DNA of 64,000 bases from the NCBI GenBank assembly GCA_914767715.1, contig OU612069.1, positions 12,149,387 through 12,213,386 on the forward strand, in the 5' to 3' direction. The stretch comes from Membranipora membranacea (taxonomy: Eukaryota; Bryozoa; Gymnolaemata; Cheilostomatida; Membraniporidae). Shown here piece by piece: positions 1 to 11,252 of this stretch. Below the pieces are notes generated by a model that ran no database searches, was not told where the DNA came from, and was given only the letters and a program-made list of their open reading frames with translations. The translations under genes and the position numbers were made by a program. The stretch's first letter is position 1. Every line of letters begins with the position of its first letter.

Positions 1-670
1 ACTCAAAAGCATGATAAGAACTGTTAATCGGCAGCCACTTCCTGTTTATGGCGGCCATTTTGGATATCGGGTCATGTTACATTGAAATTGATGATGTCAT
101 AAGATTCGGTATAAGTCAAAACCCCCAAATCCCAAGTTTTAACTCAATCGCATGTTAAGAACTGTTAATCGGCAGCCATTTCCTGTTTTTGGCGGCCATT
201 TTGGATATCGGGTCATGTGACATTAAAATTGACGATGTCATAAGATTTGGTATATGCCATAACCTCTGTATCCTAAGTTTCAACTCAATCGCACGATTTG
301 TTCTCAAGATATCACCAAAAGAAAATCGAAAAATTATCCTCCACTAATTAGTGTAATTAGCAAATATTACATAACATTTCAAAATTTCGTTTTGCAATTT
401 CTCATCTTGACATATGGGACTATGTTGTGACCATATATCAGCGAATTCTGCCAAGTAGTTCTTGACATATAACAGAATGAAATTGGGTAAAAACGTTAAA
501 AAAGGCAAAACCTCCTTCACTAATTAGTGTAATTAGCAAGTATTACATAACATTTTAAAATTTCATTTCGCAATTTCTCATCTAAACATATGGAGCTATG
601 TTGTGACCAAGTAACAGCAAATTCTGCCCGGTAGTTCTTGACTTATAAAAGCTACAAAAAGTGTTGCGAG
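1..670 (-). mobile_element. Nonautonomous Helitron copy 0, cut by window start
   Basis: This is the 5'-terminal (right) part of a Helitron-like element lying on the minus strand. It holds two 141-bp core monomers (cores near 31 and 171) followed by the conserved right part: the TTAGTGTAATTAGCAA block, the 'gttcttgacttataaa' block and the GTGTTGC end at 661-667. Its hairpin/CTAG end lies outside the window. Reading is by alignment to the complete copies that follow. No open frame here is a gene. Confidence 0.7.
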
Positions 671-695
671 ACGAATAATAATAATAATAATAATA

Positions 696-1770
696 ACTAG
701 AAACGGTAATTTTTTTAATCAACAAAATAATATTTGCAAGCAAATATGAAGGAATACAACCAATAATATCGAATATCGAGGTCATGTGACATCATAATTG
801 TTGGTCTCAAAGGATTCGGTATATGCCAAAACCCCCATATCCCAAGTTTTAACTCAATCGCATGATAAGAACTGTTAATCGGCAGCTATTAACTCTCTAT
901 GGCGGCCATATTGGATTTCGGGTCATGTGATATCAAAATTGATGATGTCATAAGATTCGGTATATGTCATAACCCCCATATCCCAAGTTTTAACTCAATC
1001 GCATGATAAGAACTGTTAATAGGCAGCCACTTCCTCTTTATGGCGGCCATTTTGGATATCGGGTCATGTGACATAAAAATTGATGATGGCCCAAGATTCG
1101 GAGTATGTCATTACCCCCAAATCCCAAGTTTTAACTCAATCACATGATAAGAACTGTTAATCGGCAGCAACTTCCTGTTCATGGCGGCCATATTGGATAT
1201 CGGGTAACATGACATTGAAATTGACTATGTCATTAGATTCGGCATACAACATAACCCCCACATCCCAAGTTTTAACTCAATTGCATGATAAGAACTGTTA
1301 ATCGGCAGCAACTTCCTGTTCATGGCGGCCATATTGGATATCAGGTCATGTGACTTCGAAGGTGATGGTCTAATAAGATTCGGTAAGTGTCAAAACCCCT
1401 ATATCTCAAGTTTTAACTCAATCGCATGATAAGAACTGTTAATTAGCTGCAATTAACAGTATATGGCGGCCATATTGGATATCAGGTCATGTGACATCAT
1501 ATTTGATAATATCATATGATTCGGTATATGTCAAAGCCCCCATGTCCCAAGTTTTAACTCAATCGCATGTTTTGTTCTAATGATAACACAAATAAACGGC
1601 ACAAAACGTCCTTCACTGATTACTGTAATTAGCATATATTACATAACATTTCAAAATTTCAAATTGAAATTTTTCATCTAGACACATGAAGGTATGTTGT
1701 AAACGAGTTTCATCAAATTGTGTCTGGTAGTTCTTGACTTATAAGAGGCTAAAAAGTGTTGCAATAATAA
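696..1770 (-). mobile_element. Nonautonomous Helitron copy 1, five 141-bp core monomers
   Basis: Read on the minus strand the element ends in CTAG followed by T. A degenerate 8-bp-arm hairpin (ATATTTGC-tt-GCAAATAT) lies upstream, which is the 3'-end signature of Helitrons. In this copy about 20 extra A/T-rich bases separate the hairpin from CTAG. Five 141-bp core monomers start near 885, 1023, 1165, 1306 and 1445, then comes the right end with GTGTTGCA at 1756. It inserts into (AAT)n. No Rep/helicase gene is present, so it would need help to move. The tandem core plus microsatellite resembles the 'pearl' elements of bivalves (known from that family; assignment here is inferred). Confidence 0.7.
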
Positions 1771-1795
1771 TAATAATAAAAATAATAATAATAAT

Positions 1796-1838
1796 AAACC
1801 CTACTAAAACAAAAGAAATACAACTTTGTTGTATTCCT
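1796..1838. repeat. Mini-hairpin module M1
   Basis: A 43-bp module: an A-rich arm, then the short palindrome AATACAAC-ttt-GTTGTATT. It is embedded in (AAT)n between Helitron copies 1 and 2. Its AATACAAC motif matches the subterminal GGAATACAACC of those two neighbouring copies. Confidence 0.6.
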
Positions 1839-1848
1839 AATAATAATA

Positions 1849-2798
1849 ACTAGAAACGGTAAAAATATTTGCAGGCAAATATAAAGGAATACAACCATTA
1901 ATTTTGAATATCGAGGCCAAGTGACATCATAAGTGATGATGTCATAAGATTCGGTATATGCCAAAACCCCCATATCCCAAGTTTTGACTCAATCGCATGA
2001 TGAGAACTGTTAATCGGCAGCAGTTTACTGTCTTTGGCGGCCATTTTGGATTTCGGGTCATGTGACCTTAAAATTGATGAAGTCATAAGATTCGGTATAG
2101 GTAAAAACCCCCAAATCCCAAGTTTTAACTCAAAAGCATGATAAGAACTGTTAATCGGCAGCCACTTCCTGTTTATGGCGGCCATTTTGTTTATCGGGTC
2201 ATGTGACATTGAAATTGATTATATCATCAGATTCGGCATATGTCATAACCTCCAAATCCCAAGTTTTAACTCAATTGTATGATAAGAACTGTTAATCGGC
2301 TGCCATTTCCTGTTTTTGGCGGCCATTTTGGCTATCGGGTCATGTGACATTAAAATTGACAATGTCATAAGATTCGGTATATGCCATAACCTCTGTATCC
2401 TAAGTTTCAACTCAATCGCATGATTTGTTCTCAAGATATCACCAAAAGAAAATCGAAAATACATCCTCCAATAATTAGTGTAATTAGCAAATATTACATA
2501 ACATTTAAAAATTTTGTTTTGCAATTTCTCATCTTGACATATGGGACTATGTTGTGACCATATATCATCGAATTCCGCCAAGTAGTTCTAGACATATAGC
2601 AGAATGAAATTGGGTAAAAACGTTAAAAAAGGCAAAACCTCCTTCACTAATTAGTGTAATTAGCAAGTATTGCATAACGATTCAAAAACTCATTTAGTAA
2701 TTTCTCATCTAGACATATGGAACTATCTTATGACAAAGTTCCATCCAATTCTGCCTGGTAGTTCTTGACTTATAGATGCGACAAAAGTGTTGCAAAAA
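1849..2798 (-). mobile_element. Nonautonomous Helitron copy 2, three core monomers
   Basis: The minus-strand 3' end carries CTAG-T at 1849-1853 and a hairpin about 10 bases in, here with one loop/arm change (ATATTTGC-ag-GCAAATAT form, 'ttgcaggcaaatat' on plus). Core monomers are near 2016, 2158 and 2299. The right end GTGTTGCA is at 2787-2794. Reading frames inside (for example 1898-2209 and 2243-2581 on minus) are translations of the 141-bp repeat. Confidence 0.7.
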
Positions 2799-2809
2799 TA
2801 ATAATAATA

Positions 2810-3580
2810 ACTAGAAACGGTAATATTTGCAAGCAAATATGAAGTCATACAACCGAAAATATTGGTTGTCAAGGTCATGTGACATCAACATCGATGATGT
2901 CATCGGATTCGGCATATGTCAAAACCCCCACATCCCAAGTTTTAACCCAGTCGCACGGTAAGAACTGTAAATCGGCAGCCACTTCCTGTTTATGGCAGCC
3001 ATTTTGGATATCAGGTCATGTGACATTATAATTGTTGATGTCATAAGATTCGGTATATGTCATAACCCCCAAATCCCAAGTTTTAGTTCAATTGCATGTT
3101 AAGAACTGTTAATCGGCAGCCACTTCCTGTTTACGGCAGCCATATTGGATATCGGGTCATGTGACATTGAAATTGATGATGTCATAAGATTCGGTATGTG
3201 TCATAACCTCCAAATCCCAAACATTAACTCAATCGCATGATAAGAACTGATAATCGGCAGCCACTTCCTGTTCATGGCGGCCATTTTGAATCTCAAGGTC
3301 ATTTGACACAATATTCGATGTCACTATGCGATCGGGCATACTAACAAACCCCTGTGTGCCAGTTTACCTGGTTCTAACATGAATCGTTCTCAAGATATCT
3401 CCATTTTACATATTCGGACCCTCGGTTGTTAATTAGTCTAATTAGCTAATATTACATAATACGTCAAAAATTGAAATTGAAATTTTTCATCTAAACATAT
3501 GAAGCTATGTTGTCACCAAGTTTCATCAAATTGTGCCCGGCAGTTCTTGACTTATAAAAGGCTAAAAAAGTGTTGCAAGA
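2810..3580 (-). mobile_element. Nonautonomous Helitron copy 3, three core monomers
   Basis: The hairpin ATATTTGC-aa-GCAAATAT is perfect, followed on minus by TACCGTTT and CTAG-T at 2810-2814. Core monomers are near 2974, 3115 and 3256. The right end GTGTTGCAAGA reads on minus as TCTTGCAACAC, so a 5'-TC terminus typical of Helitrons is available. It is almost identical to copy 5, implying recent duplication. Confidence 0.75.
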
Positions 3581-3592
3581 AAAATAATAATA

Positions 3593-4377
3593 ACTAGAAA
3601 CGGTAATAATATTTGCGAGCAAATATGAAGTCATACAACCGACCATATTGATTTTCAAGGTCATGTGACAACAAGTTCGATGATGTCATCAAATTCGGCA
3701 CATGTCATAACCCCCAAATCCCAAGTTTCAACTCAATCGCATGATAAGAACTGTTAATCGGCACCCACTTCCTGTTTGCGGCAGCCATTTTGTAAATCGG
3801 GTCATGTGACATGAAAATTGATGATGTCATAAGATTTGGTATAAGTCAAAACCTACAAATTTCAAGTTTTAACTCAATCGCATGATAAGAACTGTTAATC
3901 GGCAGCCACTTCCTGTTTATGGCGGCCATTTTGGATATCGGGTCATGTAACATTGAAATTGATGATGTCATAAGATTCGGTATAGGTCAAAACCCCCAAA
4001 TCCCAAGTTTTAACTCAATCGCATGTTAAGAACTGTTAATCGGCAGCCACTTCCTGTTTATGGCGGCCATTTTGTATATCAGGTCATGTGACAAAAAAAT
4101 TGATGATGTCATAAGATTCGGTATATGTCATAACCCCCATATCCCAAGTTTTAACTCAATCGCATGATTCGTTCTCAAGATATGATCAATATAAAGGTCA
4201 AAACGTCCTCCACTAATTACCGTAATTAGCAAATATTACATAACATTTCAAAAATTCAAATTGAAATTTTTCATCTAGACACATGAAGGTATGTTGTAAA
4301 CAAGTTTCATCGAATTGTGTCTGGTAGTTCTTGACTTATAAAAGGCTAAAAATGGCTGTAAAAGTGTTGCAAGAAAA
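3593..4377 (-). mobile_element. Nonautonomous Helitron copy 4, three core monomers
   Basis: Same layout as copy 3: CTAG end at 3593-3597, hairpin with a single change in the arm (TTTGCGAGCAAA), monomers near 3760, 3900 and 4042, and right end GTGTTGCAAGA ending near 4377. Its core monomers are closer to copies 0 and 2 than to 3, 5 and 6. Confidence 0.7.
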
Positions 4378-4385
4378 ATAATAAT

Positions 4386-4481
4386 AAACTCAACTAAAAC
4401 AAGAGTCATACAACTAAAAGTTGTATGACTAATAATAAACTCAACTAAAACAAAAGTCATACAACTTAAAGTTGTATGACT
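4386..4481. repeat. Mini-hairpin modules M2 and M3
   Basis: Two 45-bp modules in tandem (4386-4430, 4437-4481). Each is an A-rich arm followed by AGTCATACAACT and its inverse AGTTGTATGACT. They sit in (AAT)n immediately before Helitron copy 5, whose subterminal sequence also reads AAGTCATACAACC. Confidence 0.65.
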
Positions 4482-4482
4482 A

Positions 4483-5252
4483 ACTAGAAACGGTAATATT
4501 TGCAAGCAAATATGAAGTCATACAACCAAAAATATTGGTTGTCAAGGTCATGTGACATCAACATCGATGATGTCATCGGATTCGGCATATGTCAAAACCC
4601 CCACATCCCAAGTTTTAACCCAGTCGCACGGTAAGAACTGTAAATCGGCAGCCACTTCCTGTTTATGGCAGCCATTTTGGATATCGGGTCATGTGACATT
4701 ATAATTGATGATGTCATAAGATTCGGTATATGTCATAACCCCCAAATCCCAAGTTTTAGCTCAATTGCATGTTAAGAACTGTTAATCGGCAGCCACTTCC
4801 TGTTTACGGCAGCCATATTGGATATCGGGTCATGTGACATTGAAATTGATGATGTCATAAGATTCGGTATGTGTCATAACCTCCAAATCCCAAACATTAA
4901 CTCAATCGCATGATAAGAACTGATAATCGGCAGCCACTTCCTGTTCATGGCGGCCATTTTGAATCTCAAGGTCATTTGACACAATATTCGATGTCACTAT
5001 GCGATCGGGCATACTAACAAACCCCTGTGTGCCAGTTTACCTGGTTCTAACATGAATCGTTCTCAAGATATCTCCATTTTACATATTCGGACCCTCGGTT
5101 GTTAATTAGTCTAATTAGCTAATATTACATAATACGTCAAAAATTGAAATTGAAATTTTTCATCTAAACATATGAAGCTATGTTGTCACCAAGTTTCATC
5201 AAATTGTGCCAGGCAGTTCTTGACTTATAAAAGGCTAAAAAAGTGTTGCAAG
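4483..5252 (-). mobile_element. Nonautonomous Helitron copy 5, three core monomers
   Basis: CTAG end at 4483-4487 directly after a mini-hairpin module, perfect hairpin, monomers near 4648, 4789 and 4930, right end GTGTTGCAAGA. By eye it is nearly the same sequence as copy 3 over its whole length. Confidence 0.75.
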
Positions 5253-5268
5253 AAAAATAATAATAATA

Positions 5269-6042
5269 ACTAGAAACGGTAATATTTGCAAGCAAATATG
5301 AAGTCATACAACCGAAAATATTGATTGTCACGGTCATGTGACATCAAGATCGATGATGTCATCAGATTCGGCATATTTGAAAACCCCCAAATCCCAAGTT
5401 TTAACCCAATCGCACGGTAAGAACTGTAAATCGGCAGCCACTTCCTGTTTATGGCAGCCATTTTGGATATCGGGTCATGTGACATTATAATTGATGATGT
5501 CATAAGATTCGGTATATGTCATAACCCCCAAATCCCAAGTTTTAGCTCAATCGCATGTTAAGAACTGTTAATCGGCAGCCACTTCCTGTTTACGGCAGCC
5601 ATATTGGATATCGGGTCATGTGACATTGAAATTGATGATGTCATGAGATTCGGCATGTGTCATAACCCCCAAATCCCAAACGTTAACTCAATCGCATGAT
5701 AAGAACTGATAATCGGCAGCCACTTCCTGTTCATGGCGGCCATTTTGAATCTCAAGGTCAATTGACACAATATTCGATGTCACTATGCGATCGGGCATAC
5801 TAACAAACCCCCGTGTGCCAGTTTACCTGGTTCTAACATGAATCGTTCTCAAGATATCTCCATTTTACATATTCGGACCCTCGATTGTTAATTAGTCTAA
5901 TTAGCTAATATTACATAATACGTCAAAAATTGAAATTGAAATTTTTCATCTAAACATATGAAGCTATGTTGTCACCAAGTTTCATCAAATTGTGCCAGGC
6001 AGTTCTTGACTTATAAAAGGCTAAAAAAGTGTTGCAAGAAAA
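5269..6042 (-). mobile_element. Nonautonomous Helitron copy 6, three core monomers
   Basis: CTAG end at 5269-5273, perfect hairpin, monomers near 5434, 5575 and 5717, and right end GTGTTGCAAGA at 6029-6039. This is the last member of the array and is followed by four mini-hairpin modules. Confidence 0.75.
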
Positions 6043-6056
6043 ATAATAATAATAAT

Positions 6057-6259
6057 AAACTCAACTAAAACAAAAGTCATACAACTAAAAGTTGTATGAC
6101 TAATAAACTCAACTAAAACAAAAGTCATACAACTTAAAGTTGTATGACTAATAATAATAATAATAAATCCAACCAAAACAAAAGAAATACAACTTTGTTG
6201 TATTCCTAATAATAATAAACTCAACTAAAACAAAAGAAATACAACTTTGTTGTATTCCT
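6057..6259. repeat. Mini-hairpin modules M4-M7
   Basis: Four modules at 6057-6101, 6105-6149, 6165-6207 and 6217-6259, separated by (AAT)n. M4 and M5 carry the AGTCATACAACT palindrome. M6 and M7 carry the AATACAAC-ttt-GTTGTATT palindrome. After 6260 the sequence becomes unique. Confidence 0.65.
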
Positions 6260-6343
6260 AATTAATATGATAAATAAAATCTCATCCATATCTTGGTGTA
6301 CTAATATGTAGTTCTTTCCTGAATCGGACGCTTTCATAGTCCC

Positions 6344-6583
6344 TTGTGGTTATATTGTAGAGTATACCAGTGCAAAACAAACAAGATCAGTCCAGAAGAC
6401 GTAAGAAACCTAATCAGAAGGTCAAAGCTGCGTCACAACATAAGAAACAGTAGAGACTGTCCAACTCTCAAACCTTCAATAACCGACCAATCTGGGATAC
6501 AATATGCGGCTGCATTTCTTAACCTAGGTAATAATTACAGTAAAAGCATTCCCCATTGGCTCGTTGACCAAGGGGTGGTTTAA
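6344..6583 (+). pseudogene. Possible LINE ORF2 C-terminal remnant
   Basis: A 79-codon frame whose later part (RNSRDCPTLKPS ... QYAAAFLNLGNNYSKSIPHWL) has the rhythm of LINE ORF2 C-termini, which often end with a Cys/Leu-rich stretch, an aromatic 'YAAA' and 'WN-LP'. No upstream catalytic region is visible. An unrelated chance frame is quite possible. Confidence 0.25.
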
Positions 6584-6967
6584 AAATTAATTTTGTAGTA
6601 TAGACCTAATAACCTGCATGTCCAGGAATCGATTGTATGGTGGACTGTCAGATTAATTGGCAGCGAGTCTATTCCTTTGTAACATACTGCTGCAATAATA
6701 CCGATACCATCTCTTGTCTATGAATTAAATGTTTTTGTATTATATGAAATATATAGAAAATTATGTTCCATAGCTGTGTTTTGGTGTGGAAATTAATTGT
6801 CTATTATTTGTGGTTAGATGGTTTCATAGTCGCCATAATGATACATTGTGAAATCTCCTTTTGTAATTTTTAATTCTGTCATTTTGCAAAAGTCGGAACG
6901 CATTATTGAAATCCAGTAAAATACTGAATAAACTTTACGCAAAGTATTTATTGTTGTGGTATAAGAC

Positions 6968-7630
6968 TCTAATCATGAGAAAAGGCATGAGTAGTTTTAT
7001 GAGTATGGCTGTGTGCTGGCCTCACCATAAGGGATTATCTAGTTAGATCAGGTTCGATCAAGTTTGCTGAGGGTGGAAAAGCCTCGAAACCGGCGTGACA
7101 GTAGATGGACTAGTCCAATGATTGTAAATCAGATCAAACTTGATTTGAATAAAGTCAGGTGATAAGGTATGAATCGGAAGTTACAAGGGGTGAAAGCTAC
7201 CTACTATTATAAGCCTCTCCTTCCTGTAGTTATTTTGCCAATAGATGAATTCTTACTACTCTAACCAGAATTAAGCCAAACAGTATATTTTAGTTGCTGC
7301 TAATATATGTTTAATCTGTCCAAGAGAAAAGAAGAAGCCTGTATTATTGAATCAGGTTATTTGACACAAGTAAAATCAGAAAAGTTTTAATTATTTAATG
7401 TTTACTTTGAAGCTTATCGGTATAGGTGAAAGATATAACTATATATAAGTAACTAAGAGTCACAGGCAGCCATGAGTGGTCTAAAGAGTACAGAGTTGTG
7501 ATCAGTGAGGTCCTGGTTCGATTCCCAGCACAGGTAGTCATTCCTGCTCACGTGTTTAAAAAGAGGGAACAATTCATTCTAAGTGTGTACAAGTTGGAGT
7601 AAAAGAATATCTGCGCCCCATGCTCCTCGA
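6968..7630 (+). repeat. Dispersed 650-bp block, copy A (partner at 26648-27330)
   Basis: Starts with 'gactctaatcatgagaaaaggcatgag' (compare 26650 'ggctctaataatgagaaaagg') and stays clearly alignable for about 650 bp. It includes a short segment with inverted GATCAAGTTTG / CAAACTTGAT motifs (7057-7144) and a tRNA-derived SINE. Only these two copies are seen in the window. Confidence 0.7.
7451..7600 (+). mobile_element. tRNA-derived SINE (Leu/Ser-like head)
   Basis: An internal Pol III promoter is visible. An A-box-like GAGTGGTCTAAAG at 7474-7486, as in Leu/Ser tRNAs, is followed by a perfect B box GGTTCGATTCC at 7515-7525, then a non-tRNA body. It does not fold as an intact tRNA, so a SINE head is preferred over a tRNA gene. 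Its partner copy at 27156 has a decayed B box. Confidence 0.55.
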
Positions 7631-8186
7631 AAATTACGGGAGTTGTGCCCTCTTTTGACATGAAAGGATACCTAAAAATCCAGCGAGCCAAAAAGATAAA
7701 AATAGATCGACCTTTATTATAAAGGGCATAAAGACATGAAGCGTGTATATCAATGCTATCAGTTGTATTTTATTTCAATCACGTCGATCTAAATTTAGCC
7801 ACTGAGGTACTACATACTTGTCGTTTTTGTTATGCTTACAGTTACAACCACTGGTGCTGAAAACACAGTGAGATTTAAGTGCAAAACATTATCGGTTCTA
7901 CTAACAATGTCAACACCTATGCTAAGTTATTTTAACAAGGAACAAAAGGTTCAATATATTAATTTAGGGTTTACATTTATTTAGTTTTTGAAACTGAATG
8001 TTGTTCCATTATGCTGCTGATTATCGATTGTTTTGAGAATTAATCAGAAGTCAACTAAATAAAAAATCTACAATAGGCAGCGCTAGCAGGTTTGTTACTG
8101 CTTGCTCAAAGCTTGCACCCAAAAACTGGTCACCTGTTATTCAATAACTTAATCTAAGAAAGTGCCATTCATTTTAAACATCTCAG

Positions 8187-8287
8187 GTAAGCTTGTTCTG
8201 AATATTTCTTCGCAGTGGATTAGCAAAGAAGTTCTAGATATATTCATAACTTACACTTCACTTCTTTTCACCATCCAAAATATCCAG
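8187..8287 (+). other. Exon-like core a
   Basis: 101 bp between an acceptor-like 'aaacatctcag' and the donor GTAAGCAG. No ATG inside. It aligns with the other cores (TTCTGAATATTTC ... GAAG.TCTAGA ... CACTTCAC) but is the most diverged. Confidence 0.4.
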
Positions 8288-8426
8288 GTAAGCAGTAGAG
8301 TATCTTACTTTATGCTTAATTTTAGAGCATAGAAATGTGTGATGTTTATGTCGGCAGCAGGATCATTAGATAGATTGGATTTGGTTAAACCAGCAAGTCA
8401 CTGTGAAAAAAGTAATGTGGGTTAAT

Positions 8427-8667
8427 GCTGGTTAAAATCACAAGTCTGTCTCTGTCCGAAGACTGAGAAATACAGTGCCTTAAAGGCGCGGCTGCCATAT
8501 TCGGCGCCCATTTGATCTTAGTTTGCAGGCAGGTCGGAGCACACTCGGGGCGTCAATTGGACCCAGTAGTCAGTAGACTGCAGCGAGATTCGAACCCAAG
8601 ACCTCCAATACTTGCGCATTATAGGGCAGGCGCTCTAACCAACTGTGCTACCTCCTACTCCTACGCC
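8427..8667 (-). mobile_element. tRNA-derived SINE, family 1, copy 1
   Basis: On minus: A box TAGCACAGTTGG (8639-8650), B box GGTTCGAATCT (8586-8596), then the family body 'ctgcagtc.actgactactgg', 'gtgtgctccgacct' and a tail ending TTTTAACCAGC near 8427. It matches the copies at 10.6, 45.3 and 45.8 kb. Confidence 0.75.
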
Positions 8668-9026
8668 TACTGTAATCGTCCTTTGGTCTTTTTAATTTAT
8701 CATTTCCTAATGATCTTATGTACTACCATCTCTCATGTCAATCCAATATAATTCAACCTTATCCAACAATATTCAGATAATATGGTCCTCTTGTCTGACG
8801 AAGCGAGCACTCTGTTGTACTGGTTTTGTTCTATTTTTTTTGCCCGCAATTGATATCACTAAAAGGCCATTGCTATTCACGGTCAGACGACTGGTGGGTT
8901 GCATTCCCTAATGACCGTCCCAGGCCCAGCACCCTCGGGTGTATATATCTCCCACATCACAAGTTTGTGTACAAGTAGTTATTGCCAACAGTTCTTGGAT
9001 TCTTCTTTGTTCAAGTTAGATCCATT

Positions 9027-9087
9027 TTTCCCTCCTTGAATTGCCCCCCTCTACTGACAGTAGACGGGGGCAATTCAAGGAGGGAAA
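9027..9087. repeat. 61-bp near-perfect palindrome
   Basis: Perfect 22-bp outer arms (9027-9048 and 9066-9087), one C.C mismatch, a perfect 7-bp inner stem (TCTACTG / CAGTAGA) and a 1-base loop. It could be a small foldback MITE or a structured RNA. Nothing in the neighbourhood decides this. Confidence 0.8.
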
Positions 9088-10175
9088 GTTGATCATACTT
9101 GATCAGGATTCTTCTTGGTTGGTTCTTTGTATCTAATGCTGACATTGGTCAAACAGTCATTCTTATCATTGCTACTTAATTCTGTGCAGATTAACTGCAT
9201 TCCATTCCCATACTAATTATTTATCAGAAGCCATATCAGTCAGTCTAATTACGGATTGTGTCAGCTTGAAATAAACACCCAATCAGTGGCCAGCGATGTC
9301 CTTTTGTTATGGCTTTGCTGGCCGAGGAGGAGCGTAATTACTGGAGTGTTATGTTTTGAGTTCTAGTTGGAAGCTGCAGATTTTACTTCAGATATTTCTG
9401 TTTTGCAATGGCAACTGCGTCAAAGAACTTTAGTTGTGAGGTCTTAGAGAAATCTGTGTTTGGTATGGACACCATGTTCCCACTCTTCCCAATTATTGGC
9501 TGCCATCATGTAAAGCAAGAGACATCTTTGACTTTTTCTCTTAGTCTCAACTCCTCTGCACACACTGCCATTGTCAGCGGCCGCTATCATTATCGGGCCT
9601 AACACTATGTTTATTTCTTGATTTATGCTCCTTATAGACATATTAAATCAGAGTCAGCACCTTCAGTAGAGCTACAAGAACGGAGAGACACTAGATCAAG
9701 CATGATCCGACTTGCCTGTATATAGGTTTTGAGCCGCCGCCGGCTCACCAGTAGAATGGGAAAGACCGAACTGCGGGCAAATTGGATCAAACTTGATCTA
9801 GAGACGCACTACTTTGCTGGGTCTTGATATAACAATTTCGGTGAATGCTGACCTCTTGCTCCGCTATGTTCCTTTCTCTGGTATAAATACACCGAGAATA
9901 TGTATTGAGGCCTGTTTTTTCCCCTTCAAAGCCTAGGCTAAATAATAATAAGAAACAATAGATTGTAACTGAGATTAGCTAAGGTTTGTAAATTGAATGC
10001 TGGTCATTTAAGGTTTTTATTATAAGGTCCTTCATAGTCAATCATATTTTATTTGGTTAAAACTATTACAATAGCAGGTCTCGCGGCTGACTCTGAATTC
10101 ACGACAAGCTCACATATTTTACATAATAAAATAATTCAATCTCCTGTGAAATTACATTTCTGTCACACATTTTAG

Positions 10176-10284
10176 AAAAGCACTTCTGGACACACGGTGG
10201 TATAATCAAACAGTGGAGAAGCCCTAAACAGACAGCACTCCCTCCCTGTCGTAGCATATTTAGTCTATCTTCCAGTAAATTGAG
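10176..10284 (+). other. Exon-like core b
   Basis: 109 bp after the acceptor-like 'cacacattttag' and before donor GTAAGTAA. Contains no ATG and has stops in all frames. It is preceded by the full set of cassette blocks, including TATAAATA at 9882. Confidence 0.45.
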
Positions 10285-10605
10285 GTAAGTAATCCCGCAT
10301 CTCACTGTACATCAACCTCTATTTTAAAAACTGGCTAGGAGAGGGTATAAAGGTTGTGAGGGTGGCGGAGGATCGAGGATGGTGATGGGGAGGGGGGAGA
10401 GGGTATATACAAAGTAGGTTAAATGACCAATCTGATTCTTATACATCCATTTGATCACAAGCCTTTCTAAGTCACCTTCCCTCTCTGTCCAATCATATGC
10501 GATATCTACATATAACTTTTACTATGAGGTGAAGTCATCGGCTGAGCTCTATTCTGAGGCTTTCTATTTTAATGTAAAAATGTCAGGTGCAGCACAAGAC
10601 AATCT

Positions 10606-10862
10606 ACCATGCGTAGGAGTTGGCTCAGTTGGTTAGAGCGCCGTCCTTTTGCATGCACATTTGAAGGTCGTGGGTTCAAATCCCACTGCAGTCCATTGAC
10701 TATTGGGGTTTGGTTGGCCCCCAGGTATGCTCTGACCTGCCTGCAATCAGAGAGCAAATCGGTGCAGATATTGCGGCCTCGCCATTTCGCCAATTTCGCC
10801 GCCCAATCTTCGGGATGTGGCAAGTGATCAGACATCCAATTTTTAATTAATGCTGGAATTAA
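10606..10862 (+). mobile_element. tRNA-derived SINE, family 1, copy 2
   Basis: A box TGGCTCAGTTGG at 10621-10632 and B box GGTTCAAATCC at 10673-10683, both perfect matches to Pol III consensus. Then the shared body (CTGCAGTCCATTGACTATTGG ... GCTCTGACCT) follows, with a tail near 10850. The frames at 10569-10901 on minus and 10609-10827 on plus are shadows of this SINE. Confidence 0.8.
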
Positions 10863-11252
10863 TCTCTGTGAATGCAATCCTTCTGTCCTGACGGCTGTCA
10901 AAGTTCAAATCATATTATTAGCTTAGATACAGTATTATACCTCTACCTGAGTTTATAGTGATTTTTCAGTTTTTTAGAGACAAAAGAGGCCAATTCAGAT
11001 TATTCAGATTGTTCAGATTGTTCAGCATTGATTCTTTTAATTTTCAAGCACAGTTATGTTATATAACATAGTTTAATGTGATTAATCAGGATTCAATGGT
11101 GTTAAAAATCTACAACAGGCTGTGCTAGCCCCCTCCGGTAGAATAGCAAACCTTATAGAAGATTTTCACATCCTAATCATGATACCTGTACATATTGTAG
11201 AGCGGTATCAGGCTGGACAAAATTTAGGTCCACTTGCCTGCATCCGAAGTTG

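Noticed and set aside
582-6224. Minus-strand open frames with recurring peptides such as SHDPISKMAAINRKWLP and LELKLGIWGF-like runs
   Set aside because: They are translations of the 141-bp Helitron core, repeat with it, lack codon bias or splice context and break wherever the repeat varies.
10609-10901. tRNA gene at the A/B boxes of 10606, 45751 or 42341
   Set aside because: A and B boxes match, but acceptor arms do not pair and a family-specific body follows; these are SINE heads.
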